64,000 nucleotides of DNA from Salinimicrobium catena (lineage in GTDB: Bacteria; Bacteroidota; Bacteroidia; Flavobacteriales; Flavobacteriaceae): NCBI RefSeq assembly GCF_900102915.1, contig NZ_FNGG01000007.1, positions 1-64,000 on the forward strand. The letters are read 5' to 3'. Positions 31,475 to 41,984 of this stretch are shown here, one piece after another. Every line of letters begins with the position of its first letter. Within the stretch, counting starts at the first letter, position 1. The notes under the pieces were generated by a model. The model saw only the letters and a list, made by a program, of their open reading frames with translations, was not told the origin of the DNA and did not search any database. The translations under genes were made by a program, and so were the position numbers.

Positions 31475-33481
31475 ATGGCTACCACTGAAAAGAACATATT
31501 GTACCGCATCTATTTCGTTGCAGCATGTATGCTCCTGCTGGCCATTGGCGTGGGGGTAAAACTGCTGGACATTCAGTTCCTGGAAGGGGATAAGTATGAG
31601 CAGATCGCCCAGCAGCGCACCTACAAGAATTTTGTCATTCCTGCCAACCGCGGGAACCTGTATGATGCCGGCGGAAACCTGCTGGCCACTTCTGTGCCTA
31701 AATATGACATCAGGTTTGACGCGGTTACAGTATCAGATAAAAATTTTGAGGAAAACCTTCTTCCTCTTTCCGAAGAATTGTCAAAGATGTTCGGAAAATC
31801 AAGCGCGCATTATGCGAAGACCTTGCGCACGGCCCGGGCCAACAAGCACCGTTATTTCCTAATCGCCCGCAACCTTGGATATTCAGAATACATCAGGATC
31901 AAGAATTTTCCAATGTTCAGATTGGGTTCTAACCGCGGAGGGATAATCGTGGAGCAGCGTACAGTGAGGGAGCATCCGTTAGGAAAAATGGGTGAGCGCA
32001 CCGTAGGTTATGAGCGCCAGGATGACAGCGGATACTACACCCGGGTGGGACTGGAAGGCGCTTTTGGTCCTTACCTTAGAGGGAAGGAAGGCCGACGCCT
32101 TAAGCAAAAGATCGCCAAAGGCCAGTGGAAGCCTATTAGTGATAACAATGAGGTAGAGCCGAAAGATGGCTACGACCTTATTTCGACCATTGATGTTAAG
32201 ATACAGGACATCGCTCATCACGCGTTGCTGCGGCAGCTTGAAAAATATGAGGCCGATCACGGATCTGTAGTGGTGATGGAAACCGAAACGGGCGAGATCA
32301 AGGCGATCTCTAACCTGGGGCGCACTTCTGAAGGCACTTATTTTGAAAAACTGAATTACGCCGTGGGTGAATCTCACGAGCCGGGATCTACCTTTAAACT
32401 TATGGCCATGATCGTGGCGCTTGAAGATAAAGTGATCGACACCAGCACCGTGGTAGATACAGATAACGGGATCATGACCATCTACGGCCGAAAGGTGCGG
32501 GATTCCCACCGGGGCGGCTACGGAAAGATCTCCGCAGCCAAGGCTTTCGAAGTTTCCTCTAACGTGGGGCTGGTAAAATTGATCTACGATAATTATAAGG
32601 ACAAGCCGCAGCAGTTCGTTGACGGTTTAAAAGATATGCATTTGCATGAAGAACTGGGATTAGCCATCAAAGGAGAAGGGGAGCCCTATATTCCTGCTCC
32701 CGGAGATAAGACCTGGAGCGGTCTTTCATTGCCCTGGATGGCATACGGGTACGGAAGTATCCAGCTTACTCCCTTGCAGACCCTTACCTTCTACAACGCC
32801 ATTGCCAATGGCGGGGAAATGGTAAAACCACGTTTCATAAAAGAAGTGAAGGAGTGGGATCGCACGGTGGAGAAATTCGAAAAGAAAGTGATCGATCCGG
32901 CTATTTGCAGCCCGGAGACCGTGGAGAAGGTAAAAGAAATGATGAAGAACGTGGTAGAGCGTGGTACAGGAAAAAGTCTCTACGAACCTCATTTTTCAAT
33001 GGCGGGAAAAACGGGAACCGCGCAGACCGAATATTGGATGAAGGACTGGCCTAAAAATCCACGATACATTTCCTCTTTTGTAGGATTCTTTCCGGTAGAA
33101 AAGCCGAAATATTCCTGCATTGTGGTGATCCATAAACCCGATTATCGCACAGGCTATTACGGCGCCGATGTGAGCGGACCAGTTTTTAAAAGGATAGCCC
33201 AGAAGATCTTTACCGACACTCCCGTGCTGGATGAATTCAGCAAACTGGATACGGTGGTACCGGTGATCGAAAAAGATTATAATAAATATTTCTCTGTAGC
33301 TAGAAAATACAAGGAAATAATGCCGAACTTAAAGGGGATGCCGGCTATGGATGCCATTTCTGTTCTTGAGAACCTGGGACTGCGAGTGCAGTTTTCGGGA
33401 AGTGGGGAAGTAAAGCGGCAATCCATAAGCCCGGGAAGCAAAATTTCTAAGGACCAAATAGTAAAATTGATTTTAGGTTGA
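31475..33481 (+). CDS. ftsI: division transpeptidase (FtsI/PBP3) with C-terminal PASTA domain
   Basis: Class B penicillin-binding protein cross-linking septal peptidoglycan, 668 residues. There is a TM anchor at about 14-31, then a dimerisation/pedestal domain (NRGNLYDAGGNLLATS near 60), and a transpeptidase domain with SxxK in EPGSTFK (near 306), SSN in FEVSSNVGL (near 363) and KTGTAQ (near 513). Residues about 610-668 form one PASTA repeat (MPNLKGMPAMDAISVLENLGL), common in Bacteroidota FtsI. It overlaps the murE TTG start by 4 bases. Confidence 0.95.
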   Translation: MATTEKNILYRIYFVAACMLLLAIGVGVKLLDIQFLEGDKYEQIAQQRTYKNFVIPANRGNLYDAGGNLLATSVPKYDIRFDAVTVSDKNFEENLLPLSEELSKMFGKSSAHYAKTLRTARANKHRYFLIARNLGYSEYIRIKNFPMFRLGSNRGGIIVEQRTVREHPLGKMGERTVGYERQDDSGYYTRVGLEGAFGPYLRGKEGRRLKQKIAKGQWKPISDNNEVEPKDGYDLISTIDVKIQDIAHHALLRQLEKYEADHGSVVVMETETGEIKAISNLGRTSEGTYFEKLNYAVGESHEPGSTFKLMAMIVALEDKVIDTSTVVDTDNGIMTIYGRKVRDSHRGGYGKISAAKAFEVSSNVGLVKLIYDNYKDKPQQFVDGLKDMHLHEELGLAIKGEGEPYIPAPGDKTWSGLSLPWMAYGYGSIQLTPLQTLTFYNAIANGGEMVKPRFIKEVKEWDRTVEKFEKKVIDPAICSPETVEKVKEMMKNVVERGTGKSLYEPHFSMAGKTGTAQTEYWMKDWPKNPRYISSFVGFFPVEKPKYSCIVVIHKPDYRTGYYGADVSGPVFKRIAQKIFTDTPVLDEFSKLDTVVPVIEKDYNKYFSVARKYKEIMPNLKGMPAMDAISVLENLGLRVQFSGSGEVKRQSISPGSKISKDQIVKLILG

Positions 33482-34941
33482 AGTTATTAAAAGACATATT
33501 ATATAGAGTTTCCCTTGAAGCAGTGGTGGGCAATACGGCTGTGACCGTGAATGAGATCCATTTTGATTCCAGAAAGGTCTCTTTTAATGATGTTTTTGTT
33601 GCCATTAAAGGAACCCTTTCAGACGGGCACCGCTTTATAGAAAAGGCGATAGAACAGGGGGCTTTGGCTGTAATTTGTGAGGAGATGCCTAAAAATACCG
33701 TGAACGGGATCACTTATGTGCAGGTGAAAGATTCACAACAGGCCCTGGCTTATATGGCCGCCAATTTTTATGATGACCCCTCAAAAAACCTGAAACTGGT
33801 TGGGGTTACCGGTACCAATGGAAAGACCACTGTGGCTTCCCTTTTATACCAGTTATTTACAAAAGCCGGGTTCAAGGTGGGGCTGCTTTCTACTGTACAG
33901 ATACGTGTGGGGGAGGAGACCTTCAAAGCCACTCACACTACCCCAGATTCAGTAACCATCAACAGTTATCTGAAAAAGATGAACGAAGCCGGGGTAGAAT
34001 ATTGTTTCATGGAAGTGAGCAGCCACGGGATCGCGCAGCATAGAACTACCGGACTTCATTTTGCCGGAGGGATCTTCACCAATCTTACGCACGAACATCT
34101 GGATTACCACAATACTTTTGCCGAATACAGGGATGTGAAAAAAGCCTTTTTTGACCAACTCCCTGCTTCGGCCTTTGCACTTACCAATGCAGATGACAAG
34201 AATGGGAAGGTGATGCTTCAAAATACAAAGGCTAAAAAATACACTTACGCCCTTAAGTCGGTTGCCGACTACAAGGCGCAGATCCTGGAAAATGATTTTG
34301 GCGGTTTGCTGCTGAAGGTGAACGATCACGAGGTGTGGACCAAGCTGATAGGAAACTTCAATGCCTATAACGTGCTGGCTATTTTCGCCGCTTCGGAATT
34401 ACTCGGATTGCAAACCGTGGAAAGCCTGAGGCATATCAGTGAACTGGAAGCGGTAAGCGGAAGGTTTCAGTATTACATTTCCGAAGGAAAGATCACGGCC
34501 ATCGTTGATTATGCCCACACGCCAGATGCCTTACAGAACGTACTGGAGACCATCAACAGCATACGGACGAAAAATGAGGAATTGATCACGGTGGTAGGAT
34601 GCGGCGGAGATCGCGACCGCACCAAAAGGCCAAAAATGGGACATATCGCTTCGGCTCTGAGCACCAAAGTTATCTTTACCAGCGATAATCCCAGGACAGA
34701 AGATCCAGATAAGATCATTGAAGAGATCGAAGAAGGAGTGGAGCCGCAAAATTTCAAAAAGATCATGTCGGTCACCAATCGCAGACAGGCGATAAAGGCT
34801 GCATGCCAAATGGCAGAGAAAAAAGATATCATCCTCATCGCCGGAAAAGGGCATGAGACGTATCAGGAAATAAACGGGGAAAGAAAGGATTTTGACGACC
34901 TCAAGATCGTGACCGAATTTTTAAAAGAATTAAATAAATAG
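33478..34941 (+). CDS. murE: UDP-MurNAc-tripeptide synthetase (meso-DAP ligase)
   Basis: Adds the third residue to the peptidoglycan stem. The ATP site is GTNGKTTVA (near 111), followed by HTTPDS and YAHTPDAL. The specificity motif DNPR (TSDNPRTEDP, near 403) points to meso-diaminopimelate rather than lysine. Length 487 is normal. The start is TTG overlapping the ftsI stop (TTGA), with N-terminus MKLLKDILYRV. Confidence 0.95.
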   Translation: MKLLKDILYRVSLEAVVGNTAVTVNEIHFDSRKVSFNDVFVAIKGTLSDGHRFIEKAIEQGALAVICEEMPKNTVNGITYVQVKDSQQALAYMAANFYDDPSKNLKLVGVTGTNGKTTVASLLYQLFTKAGFKVGLLSTVQIRVGEETFKATHTTPDSVTINSYLKKMNEAGVEYCFMEVSSHGIAQHRTTGLHFAGGIFTNLTHEHLDYHNTFAEYRDVKKAFFDQLPASAFALTNADDKNGKVMLQNTKAKKYTYALKSVADYKAQILENDFGGLLLKVNDHEVWTKLIGNFNAYNVLAIFAASELLGLQTVESLRHISELEAVSGRFQYYISEGKITAIVDYAHTPDALQNVLETINSIRTKNEELITVVGCGGDRDRTKRPKMGHIASALSTKVIFTSDNPRTEDPDKIIEEIEEGVEPQNFKKIMSVTNRRQAIKAACQMAEKKDIILIAGKGHETYQEINGERKDFDDLKIVTEFLKELNK

Positions 34942-34974
34942 TTCTCTTCAGCGCGAGAGAAGAAGTATAAGAAT

Positions 34975-36219
34975 ATGTTGTACCACTTATTTGAATATCT
35001 GGAAAAAAACTACACCTTCCCCGGGGAGCTGCTCTACCAGTACATCTCCTTCAGGTCTGCGATGGCCATTATTTTTTCGCTAGGTATTTCTACCATCTAT
35101 GGAAAAAGGATCATAAATTACCTTTCCAGGCAGCAAATAGGCGAGAGCGTTCGGGACCTTGGCCTGGAAGGGCAGACCGAAAAAGCGGGTACTCCGACTA
35201 TGGGAGGTATTATTATTATCATCGCTACTTTGATCCCGGTGTTGCTGTTCGCTAAGCTCAACAATATTTATGTCATCCTGCTTATTGTTACCACTCTCTG
35301 GATGGGGGCTATCGGATTTCTGGATGACTATATCAAGACCTTTCGGAAGGATAAAGAAGGCCTGAAAGGTATATTTAAAGTATTTGGCCAGGTAGGTCTT
35401 GGAGTGATCGTGGGAGCTACGCTCTTCTTTCACCCGGACATTACCATAAAGGAGAATCCGCAGGTGCCGCTTTCGGCTACTGCGGTGGAGCTGATCTCTT
35501 CCGCAGAAAGTGAAAAAATCGAGGTCACGCCCGAAGAAAAATCAACCAAGACCACCATCCCGTTCGTGAAGAATAACGAGTTCGACTATGCGAGTCTCAT
35601 CACCTGGATCAACCCGGAATGGTCAAAGTACGCGTGGCTGATCTTTATACCTATTGTGATCTTTATCGTGACCGCCGTGTCTAACGGGGCCAATCTTACC
35701 GATGGGATCGACGGACTCGCGGCAGGGACCTCGGCCATAATTGTGCTCACGCTTGGGCTTTTCGCCTGGGTTTCAGGTAACATCATTTTTTCAGATTACC
35801 TCAACGTGATGTACATCCCCAGAACGGGGGAAATGACCATATACATTTCGGCCTTTGCGGGGGCTTTGGTCGGATTCCTTTGGTACAACACCTTTCCTGC
35901 CCAGGTGTTTATGGGCGATACGGGAAGTCTTACCATTGGCGGGATCATCGCCGTGCTGGCGCTGGCCACCAGAAAAGAATTACTGATCCCCATTTTATGC
36001 GGAGTGTTCTTAATAGAGAATTTATCTGTGGTAATGCAGGTGGGCTGGTTCAAGTATACCCGAAAGAAGTATGGAGAAGGAAGACGGGTCTTTCTAATGT
36101 CGCCTTTGCACCATCATTTTCAGAAAGCAGGCTTTCATGAAAGCAAGATCGTGGTGAGGTTCTGGATCATTGGGATCTTCCTGGCCATTGTGACCATAGT
36201 AACGCTGAAGATAAGATAA
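34975..36219 (+). CDS. mraY: phospho-MurNAc-pentapeptide transferase
   Basis: Polytopic membrane enzyme making lipid I. Signature motifs: GTPTMGG (near 73), FLDDYIKTF (near 115), [15 protein letters not shown] (near 238-252) and [11 protein letters not shown] (near 372). At 414 residues it is about 50 longer than the E. coli enzyme. The extra length is a hydrophilic insertion at about residues 155-215, rich in Glu/Lys/Thr, as seen in many Bacteroidota MraY proteins. Ten or so hydrophobic helices are visible. Confidence 0.95.
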   Translation: MLYHLFEYLEKNYTFPGELLYQYISFRSAMAIIFSLGISTIYGKRIINYLSRQQIGESVRDLGLEGQTEKAGTPTMGGIIIIIATLIPVLLFAKLNNIYVILLIVTTLWMGAIGFLDDYIKTFRKDKEGLKGIFKVFGQVGLGVIVGATLFFHPDITIKENPQVPLSATAVELISSAESEKIEVTPEEKSTKTTIPFVKNNEFDYASLITWINPEWSKYAWLIFIPIVIFIVTAVSNGANLTDGIDGLAAGTSAIIVLTLGLFAWVSGNIIFSDYLNVMYIPRTGEMTIYISAFAGALVGFLWYNTFPAQVFMGDTGSLTIGGIIAVLALATRKELLIPILCGVFLIENLSVVMQVGWFKYTRKKYGEGRRVFLMSPLHHHFQKAGFHESKIVVRFWIIGIFLAIVTIVTLKIR

Positions 36220-36220
36220 C

Positions 36221-37582
36221 ATGAATAACGAACAAGGACATAACCGGCATCAGTTCCTCGCCATCCTTGGCGGAGGAGAAAGCGGTGTGGGTACGGCCAT
36301 CCTCGGAAAGAAGGAAGGTTATACCGTCTTTGTTTCAGATAAAGGAAAGATCGCCGAGAATTACAGGCAGCTGCTGGACGAGCATGAGATAGAGTGGGAA
36401 GAGGAAAACCATTCCGAAGAGAGGATCCTAACAGCCGACCTGGTTATGAAAAGTCCGGGAATTCCCGAAGATGCACCACTGGTGAACCTGATAAGAGGAA
36501 AGGGAATCCCAGTTATTTCTGAAATCGAATTCGCTTCGAGATTCACCAATGCCAATATCATTGGGATCACCGGCAGCAACGGGAAGACCACCACCACCAA
36601 GTTCACCCATTTCATTTTGAAGAACGGGGGATTAAAAGTGGGCATGGCCGGTAATGTGGGGCAGAGTTTTGCACGACAAGTTGCCGAGACCGATGTGGAT
36701 CATTACGTGCTGGAGCTAAGCAGTTTTCAGCTGGACGGTATAGAAGAGTTTTGTCCGCATATCGCGGTGCTCACCAACATCACGCCCGATCACCTGGACA
36801 GGTATCGGCACAACTTTGACAATTATATCGCTTCCAAGTTCAGGATCACCATGAACCAAACAGAAGAAGATTACTTTATATATGACGCCGATGATGAAAT
36901 AATTACCAAATGGCTTCGGGAAAACCCGATAAGGTCTCAAAAACTGCCTTTTTCGCTTCAGAAGGAAGTGATTCCGGGCGCTTACATCAAAGATGAACAA
37001 ATCATAATCAGCCTTGAAAATACCCAAATAACAATGCCAACATCAGATCTAACCCTTGAGGGAAAACACAATGCCAAGAACGCCATGGCAGCAGCTACCG
37101 TTGCACAATTACTGCGCATAAGGAAAGAGACAATTAGAGAAAGCCTTTCCAATTTCCAGGGCGTGGAGCACCGGCTTGAAAAAGTGCTTAAAATAAACAA
37201 CGTTCAGTACATCAATGATTCCAAGGCTACGAACGTCAATGCCACCTACTATGCTCTTGAGAGTATGGACGCAGAAACCATCTGGATAGTAGGAGGTGTG
37301 GATAAAGGGAATAACTACGCGGAGCTTTTGCCGCTGGTAAATGAGAAAGTGAAAGCCATAGTATGTCTCGGGGTGAATAACGAGCCGATCCTTAGCGCCT
37401 TTGGCAACTGTGTGGATGTCATAGTAGAGACGCGCAGCATGGAAGACGCGGTGAAAGAAGCGTACAAGCTTGCCGAAAAAGGTGACAGCGTACTGCTTTC
37501 CCCTGCATGTGCCAGTTTCGACCTGTTCAAAAATTATGAAGACAGGGGCAGACAGTTCAAAGAGGCTGTACGTAATCTATAA
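36221..37582 (+). CDS. murD: UDP-MurNAc-L-Ala--D-Glu ligase
   Basis: Adds D-glutamate to UDP-MurNAc-L-alanine. An N-terminal Rossmann-like domain (LGGGESGVGTAILG, near 14) is followed by the ATP loop GSNGKTTTTKF (near 112), NITPDHLDRY (near 188), the middle-domain GKHNAKNAMAA and INDSKATNVNAT (near 330). Length 453 is normal. It starts one base after the mraY stop. Confidence 0.95.
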   Translation: MNNEQGHNRHQFLAILGGGESGVGTAILGKKEGYTVFVSDKGKIAENYRQLLDEHEIEWEEENHSEERILTADLVMKSPGIPEDAPLVNLIRGKGIPVISEIEFASRFTNANIIGITGSNGKTTTTKFTHFILKNGGLKVGMAGNVGQSFARQVAETDVDHYVLELSSFQLDGIEEFCPHIAVLTNITPDHLDRYRHNFDNYIASKFRITMNQTEEDYFIYDADDEIITKWLRENPIRSQKLPFSLQKEVIPGAYIKDEQIIISLENTQITMPTSDLTLEGKHNAKNAMAAATVAQLLRIRKETIRESLSNFQGVEHRLEKVLKINNVQYINDSKATNVNATYYALESMDAETIWIVGGVDKGNNYAELLPLVNEKVKAIVCLGVNNEPILSAFGNCVDVIVETRSMEDAVKEAYKLAEKGDSVLLSPACASFDLFKNYEDRGRQFKEAVRNL

Positions 37583-37610
37583 GAAGTAAAAGTTTTAAAG
37601 AAGAACATTA

Positions 37611-38819
37611 ATGAGCAACGTTTTTTCCAGGATAAAAGGTGACAAAGCTATTTGGGCGTCTGCCGGCCTGTTGGCAATATTTTCGTTTTTGCCGGTCTAC
37701 AGCGCGAGTAGCAACCTTGCCTATTTATATGGAGACGGAAGCACTTTTCAATACCTGGTAAACCACTTCATCTATTTGTTCCTGGGCTTTGTGATCATGT
37801 TCTTTGTGCATAAAGTACCCTACCGATATTTCATCGGGATCTCGATCCTTATGTTACCTGTGCTGGTCCTGCTGCTGGTCTATACCGTTTCCCAGGGAAT
37901 GGTGATAGACGGGGCTAATGCCAGTAGGTGGATCTCCATTCCCTTCATTAACAAGACCTTCCAGACCTCCACGCTGGCTTCGGTAGTATTATTGACCTAC
38001 GTGGCGAGGTATATGGCGAAGATGAAAGATAAAACCTTTAGTTTCCAGGAGTCGATCCTGCCGTTATGGGTGCCTGTGGCGCTTGTGCTCGGCCTTATTC
38101 TTCCGGCTAACTTTTCTACCACCGCCATTCTCTTCTTTATGGTGCTGGTCTTGGTATTCATAGGAGGATATCCTTTGAAATATATTGGAATCGTGGTAGG
38201 AACTGGAGTGGTGGCGCTGGCTATGTTCATGTTGACCGCCAAAGCTTTTCCCGGACTTTTCCCTAACCGGGTGGATACCTGGATAAGCAGGGTAGAGAAT
38301 TTTGCCAATGATGAAGATACCGAAGCCGATTATCAGATAGAAAAAGCGAAAATAGCCATCGCCAGTGGCGGGGTTGCAGGTGTGGGAATCGGGAAGAGCG
38401 TGCAGCGGAACTTCCTTCCGCAGTCCTCTTCAGATTTCATTTACGCGATCATAGTCGAAGAAATGGGCTTGATTGGCGCCTTCGGAGTGATGCTGGCCTA
38501 CCTCATGTTGTTCTTCAGGATAATAATTGTGGCCACCAAGGCCGACACCATCTTCGGTAAGTTACTGGTGATAGGAGTAGGATTGCCTATTATTTTCCAG
38601 GCGCTGGTAAATATGGCGGTAGCTGTGGAACTTTTCCCGGTCACGGGACAGACATTGCCCTTAATCAGCAGCGGGGGATCCTCTATCTGGATGACTTGCC
38701 TGGCTTTAGGAATGGTGTTGAGCGTTAGTGCGAAACGTCAGGAAGAAATTCAGAAACAGGAAGAGGAATTGGAAGTGGATGACGAAAATCCGCTGGAAAT
38801 TTTAAGCGAAGCAATATGA
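37611..38819 (+). CDS. ftsW: SEDS peptidoglycan glycosyltransferase FtsW
   Basis: 402-residue polytopic division protein with about 10 TM helices. SEDS signatures: [11 protein letters not shown] (near 102), [13 protein letters not shown] and the C-terminal [16 protein letters not shown] (near 344-358). It polymerises septal glycan together with FtsI encoded 4 kb upstream. The Glu/Asp-rich cytoplasmic tail ends 4 bases inside murG (ATGA). Confidence 0.95.
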   Translation: MSNVFSRIKGDKAIWASAGLLAIFSFLPVYSASSNLAYLYGDGSTFQYLVNHFIYLFLGFVIMFFVHKVPYRYFIGISILMLPVLVLLLVYTVSQGMVIDGANASRWISIPFINKTFQTSTLASVVLLTYVARYMAKMKDKTFSFQESILPLWVPVALVLGLILPANFSTTAILFFMVLVLVFIGGYPLKYIGIVVGTGVVALAMFMLTAKAFPGLFPNRVDTWISRVENFANDEDTEADYQIEKAKIAIASGGVAGVGIGKSVQRNFLPQSSSDFIYAIIVEEMGLIGAFGVMLAYLMLFFRIIIVATKADTIFGKLLVIGVGLPIIFQALVNMAVAVELFPVTGQTLPLISSGGSSIWMTCLALGMVLSVSAKRQEEIQKQEEELEVDDENPLEILSEAI

Positions 38820-39910
38820 AAAAAGAGATTCGAGTCATCATATCGGGAGGAGGAACGGGAGGTCACATTTTTCCGGCCATTTCTATTGCTAACGAAATAA
38901 AGTTGCGGTATCCCGATGCGGATATCCTTTTTGTGGGAGCGCAAGACAGGATGGAAATGCAAAAAGTTCCCGAAGCCGGTTATCCTATAGAAGGATTATG
39001 GATAAGTGGGTTGCAGAGAAGATTAACCGTTAAAAACCTGCTTTTCCCGGTCAAGCTGGTGAAGAGCCTGTGGAAAGCAAGGGATATCATCAGGAAATTC
39101 AAGCCAGATGTGGTCATAGGTACCGGCGGTTTTGCCAGCGGACCGTTGCTGCAAATGGCCAACCGCGACAAGATCCCAACCCTCATTCAGGAGCAGAATT
39201 CCTATCCGGGAATTACCAATAAATTGCTGGCCAAAGATGCCAACGTGATCTGCACGGCGTATCCCGATATGCACCGGTTCTTTCCAATAGACAAGATCGT
39301 GCTGACAGGAAATCCGGTTAGGCAGGATCTTCTCGATGTTCAGAAAAAGAGGGAAGAGGCGGTAGCATTCTTCGGAATAGATCCCGCCAAAAAGACCGTG
39401 CTCGTTCTGGGAGGAAGCTTGGGCGCGAGAAGGATAAATGAATTGATAGACGATAACCTGAAGGAATTCAGAAAGAACGACCTGCAGGTGCTTTGGCAAA
39501 CCGGCAGTCTTTATTTTGAGGAATACAAGCATCACGGGGAACTGGATTTTGTGCAGACATTTGATTTTCTGAAGAGAATAGACCTGGCCTACGCGGCTGC
39601 GGATATTATTATTTCCAGAGCCGGGGCGGGTACTGTTTCTGAACTATGCATTGTTGGAAAACCGGTGGTGTTCATTCCGTCACCGAATGTGGCAGAAGAT
39701 CATCAGACAAAGAACGCCATGTCGGTCGCTGAAAAGGACGCGGCGGTGGTGCTTTCAGAAAGTCATTTGGAGCAGGGCTTCAGGTCCATATTTTTCCCTC
39801 TGGTGCAATCAGACGAGAAACTGGAAAGTCTCGGCAGGAACATAAAGAAACTTGAAAAACCTTTTGCCACGGCCAACATCGTGGATGAGATAGAAAAACT
39901 AGTCACCTGA
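38816..39910 (+). CDS. murG: UDP-GlcNAc:lipid I GlcNAc-transferase
   Basis: Peripheral membrane glycosyltransferase making lipid II, 364 residues. The N-terminal glycine-rich loop [12 protein letters not shown] is at about residue 10, GTGGFASGP near 103, NSYPGITNK near 130, and [11 protein letters not shown] near 200. The donor site [11 protein letters not shown] is near 264. Length is normal. Confidence 0.95.
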   Translation: MKKEIRVIISGGGTGGHIFPAISIANEIKLRYPDADILFVGAQDRMEMQKVPEAGYPIEGLWISGLQRRLTVKNLLFPVKLVKSLWKARDIIRKFKPDVVIGTGGFASGPLLQMANRDKIPTLIQEQNSYPGITNKLLAKDANVICTAYPDMHRFFPIDKIVLTGNPVRQDLLDVQKKREEAVAFFGIDPAKKTVLVLGGSLGARRINELIDDNLKEFRKNDLQVLWQTGSLYFEEYKHHGELDFVQTFDFLKRIDLAYAAADIIISRAGAGTVSELCIVGKPVVFIPSPNVAEDHQTKNAMSVAEKDAAVVLSESHLEQGFRSIFFPLVQSDEKLESLGRNIKKLEKPFATANIVDEIEKLVT

Positions 39911-39919
39911 AAAACATAA

Positions 39920-41275
39920 ATGGGGCATTACGATAACATACGGAACATTTATTTTATAGGCATCGGCGGGATAGGAATGAGCGCCCTTGCCCGTTATTTC
40001 CATGCCCTGGATTATAATGTTTCGGGATATGACCGTTCCAGTTCAGACCTGGTCAACCAATTAAGGGCTGAAGGTATTGAGGTGATCAATTCCTCAAAAG
40101 TAGAAGACCTGCCCGAAGCCATTTTGGAAGACAAAGAATCCCTTATCGTTTACACTCCGGCCATTCCCAAAGAACATCCTCAATACCTGCATTTTGTAGC
40201 TGATAGTTACCAGATGGAGAAGAGGGCAGAGGTGCTGGGAAAACTCACCAAAGGACATTTTACTCTTGCGGTGGCCGGTACCCACGGAAAAACCACTACC
40301 AGTACCATGCTGGCGCACCTGCTGAAGGCGACCGGCGCAGAAGTGACAGCCTTCCTGGGAGGGATAAGCGAAAATTATGACTCCAATCTCATTATGTCGG
40401 GAGACAAGGTGATGGTAGTAGAGGCCGATGAATTCGACAGGTCCTTTTTACAGCTGGCGCCAAACATCGCTGCGATCACTTCTATGGATGCAGATCACCT
40501 TGACATCTACGGAGAAGACTCCCAAATAAAAGATTCTTTCAGGGCTTTTGCTGCTTTGGTTCCCGAAGACGGGAAGCTCTTTTTTGCAAACGGCCTTCCG
40601 CTTAAAGGTACTTCTGTGGGAGTAGAGGATGATTCAGATGTTATTGCTCAAAACGTACAGATTAAGAACGGCAGTTACCTTTTTGATCTAAAGACAAAAG
40701 AAAGAACATATCCCGGTTTCAGTTTGCAGCTGCCGGGAAGACATAATTTACAAAATGCGGTCACAGCCCTGGCAATGGCACTTGAATTCGGTGCCCCCCC
40801 CGAGTTACTCGCCGGGGCCCTGGCCTCATTTAAAGGAGTTCAAAGAAGGTTCTCGTACAGGATAAGAACCGAGGAACTGGCGCTGATCGATGATTATGCC
40901 CATCACCCGGCAGAGATCACTGCCGTGCACCAGGCCATTAAAGAAATGCATCCGGGGAAAAAGGTGCTGGCGGTGTTTCAGCCGCATCTTTTCAGCCGTA
41001 CCCGCGACTTTGCCGAGGAGTTCGGCAGGAGCCTCAGCCTCTTTGACGAGGTGTTGTTGCTGGATATTTACCCGGCGAGAGAAGAGCCCATTGAAGGGGT
41101 GACTTCAGAATGGCTGCTTGAAAAAATCGAAAATAATAAGAAGCAACTGGTTCAAAAAGAGGAGCTTCCGCAGGCGATAAAAAACAGCGACGCCAGAGTG
41201 GTGGTCATTCTGGGAGCCGGCGATATTGGTGAAGAAGTGGAAAGAATAAAGAAAAAAATGGCAGGTGAAAATTAA
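39920..41275 (+). CDS. murC: UDP-MurNAc--L-alanine ligase
   Basis: First amino-acid ligase of peptidoglycan synthesis. Rossmann loop GIGGIGMSALA (near 15), ATP loop GTHGKTTTSTM (near 119), VVEADEFDRSF (near 172), PGRHNLQNAVTA and DDYAHHPAEI (near 325). Length 451 is normal. Its last 11 bases overlap ftsQ. Confidence 0.95.
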   Translation: MGHYDNIRNIYFIGIGGIGMSALARYFHALDYNVSGYDRSSSDLVNQLRAEGIEVINSSKVEDLPEAILEDKESLIVYTPAIPKEHPQYLHFVADSYQMEKRAEVLGKLTKGHFTLAVAGTHGKTTTSTMLAHLLKATGAEVTAFLGGISENYDSNLIMSGDKVMVVEADEFDRSFLQLAPNIAAITSMDADHLDIYGEDSQIKDSFRAFAALVPEDGKLFFANGLPLKGTSVGVEDDSDVIAQNVQIKNGSYLFDLKTKERTYPGFSLQLPGRHNLQNAVTALAMALEFGAPPELLAGALASFKGVQRRFSYRIRTEELALIDDYAHHPAEITAVHQAIKEMHPGKKVLAVFQPHLFSRTRDFAEEFGRSLSLFDEVLLLDIYPAREEPIEGVTSEWLLEKIENNKKQLVQKEELPQAIKNSDARVVVILGAGDIGEEVERIKKKMAGEN

Positions 41276-41981
41276 CTGGAATTACATAAAAACATTCTTG
41301 CTCATTGGCGTAGTGTTCTTTTTATTTGCATTCGCTGAAAAGCGCAATCACGGACGAGTACTTTCCGAAGTAAATCTGCATTTTACCAATAGCGAGAACC
41401 TTTACCTCACCGAGGAAGCGGTTAATAAGTTGTTGATACAAAATAAGGTGAAGGTCAGGAGCATAGAGAAAGAAACTTTAGATTTGAATAGGGTGGAGAC
41501 TCTCCTGGAGGCTCATGACATGATAGAGAATGCAGAGGTTTTCATGACTGTGGATGGAAAATTAGGGGCTAAGATCACACAGAGGAAACCCATTGCCAGG
41601 GTAATGGCAGGGCTGCCGTATTATATGGACAGACAGGGCTTAAAAATGCCGCTATCTGAACATTATTCGGCACGAGTGCCGCTGGTAACGGGAGTTTCAG
41701 AAGATCAATTGCAGGAAATACATCCGCTGGTCACTTACATCAGGAATGATGAATTTTTGACCAAACATGTAACCGAGCTGAACCGCCTCAAGAACGGAAA
41801 ATACAGACTTCGCCTAAGACAGCTCGATTTTGAGGTGCTCCTGGGAACCGTGGAAGATATAGATACGAAATTTCGAAATTTTAAGGCTTTTTATCTCAAA
41901 GCAATGAAAGATGAAAAGCTGAATGCCTATAAAAAAGTGGACCTACAATTTGGGGATCAGGTTGTATGCACTAAAAAGTAA
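41265..41981 (+). CDS. ftsQ: cell division protein FtsQ
   Basis: Bitopic division protein, 238 residues: short basic N-terminus, TM helix about 8-25 (TFLLIGVVFFLFAFAE), then a POTRA-like domain (VNLHFTNSENLYLTEEAVNKLL, about 36-57, and VETLLEAHDMIENAEVFM, about 77-94). Weakly conserved family, but the topology and position between murC and ftsA settle it. Confidence 0.9.
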   Translation: MKINWNYIKTFLLIGVVFFLFAFAEKRNHGRVLSEVNLHFTNSENLYLTEEAVNKLLIQNKVKVRSIEKETLDLNRVETLLEAHDMIENAEVFMTVDGKLGAKITQRKPIARVMAGLPYYMDRQGLKMPLSEHYSARVPLVTGVSEDQLQEIHPLVTYIRNDEFLTKHVTELNRLKNGKYRLRLRQLDFEVLLGTVEDIDTKFRNFKAFYLKAMKDEKLNAYKKVDLQFGDQVVCTKK

Positions 41982-41984
41982 ATT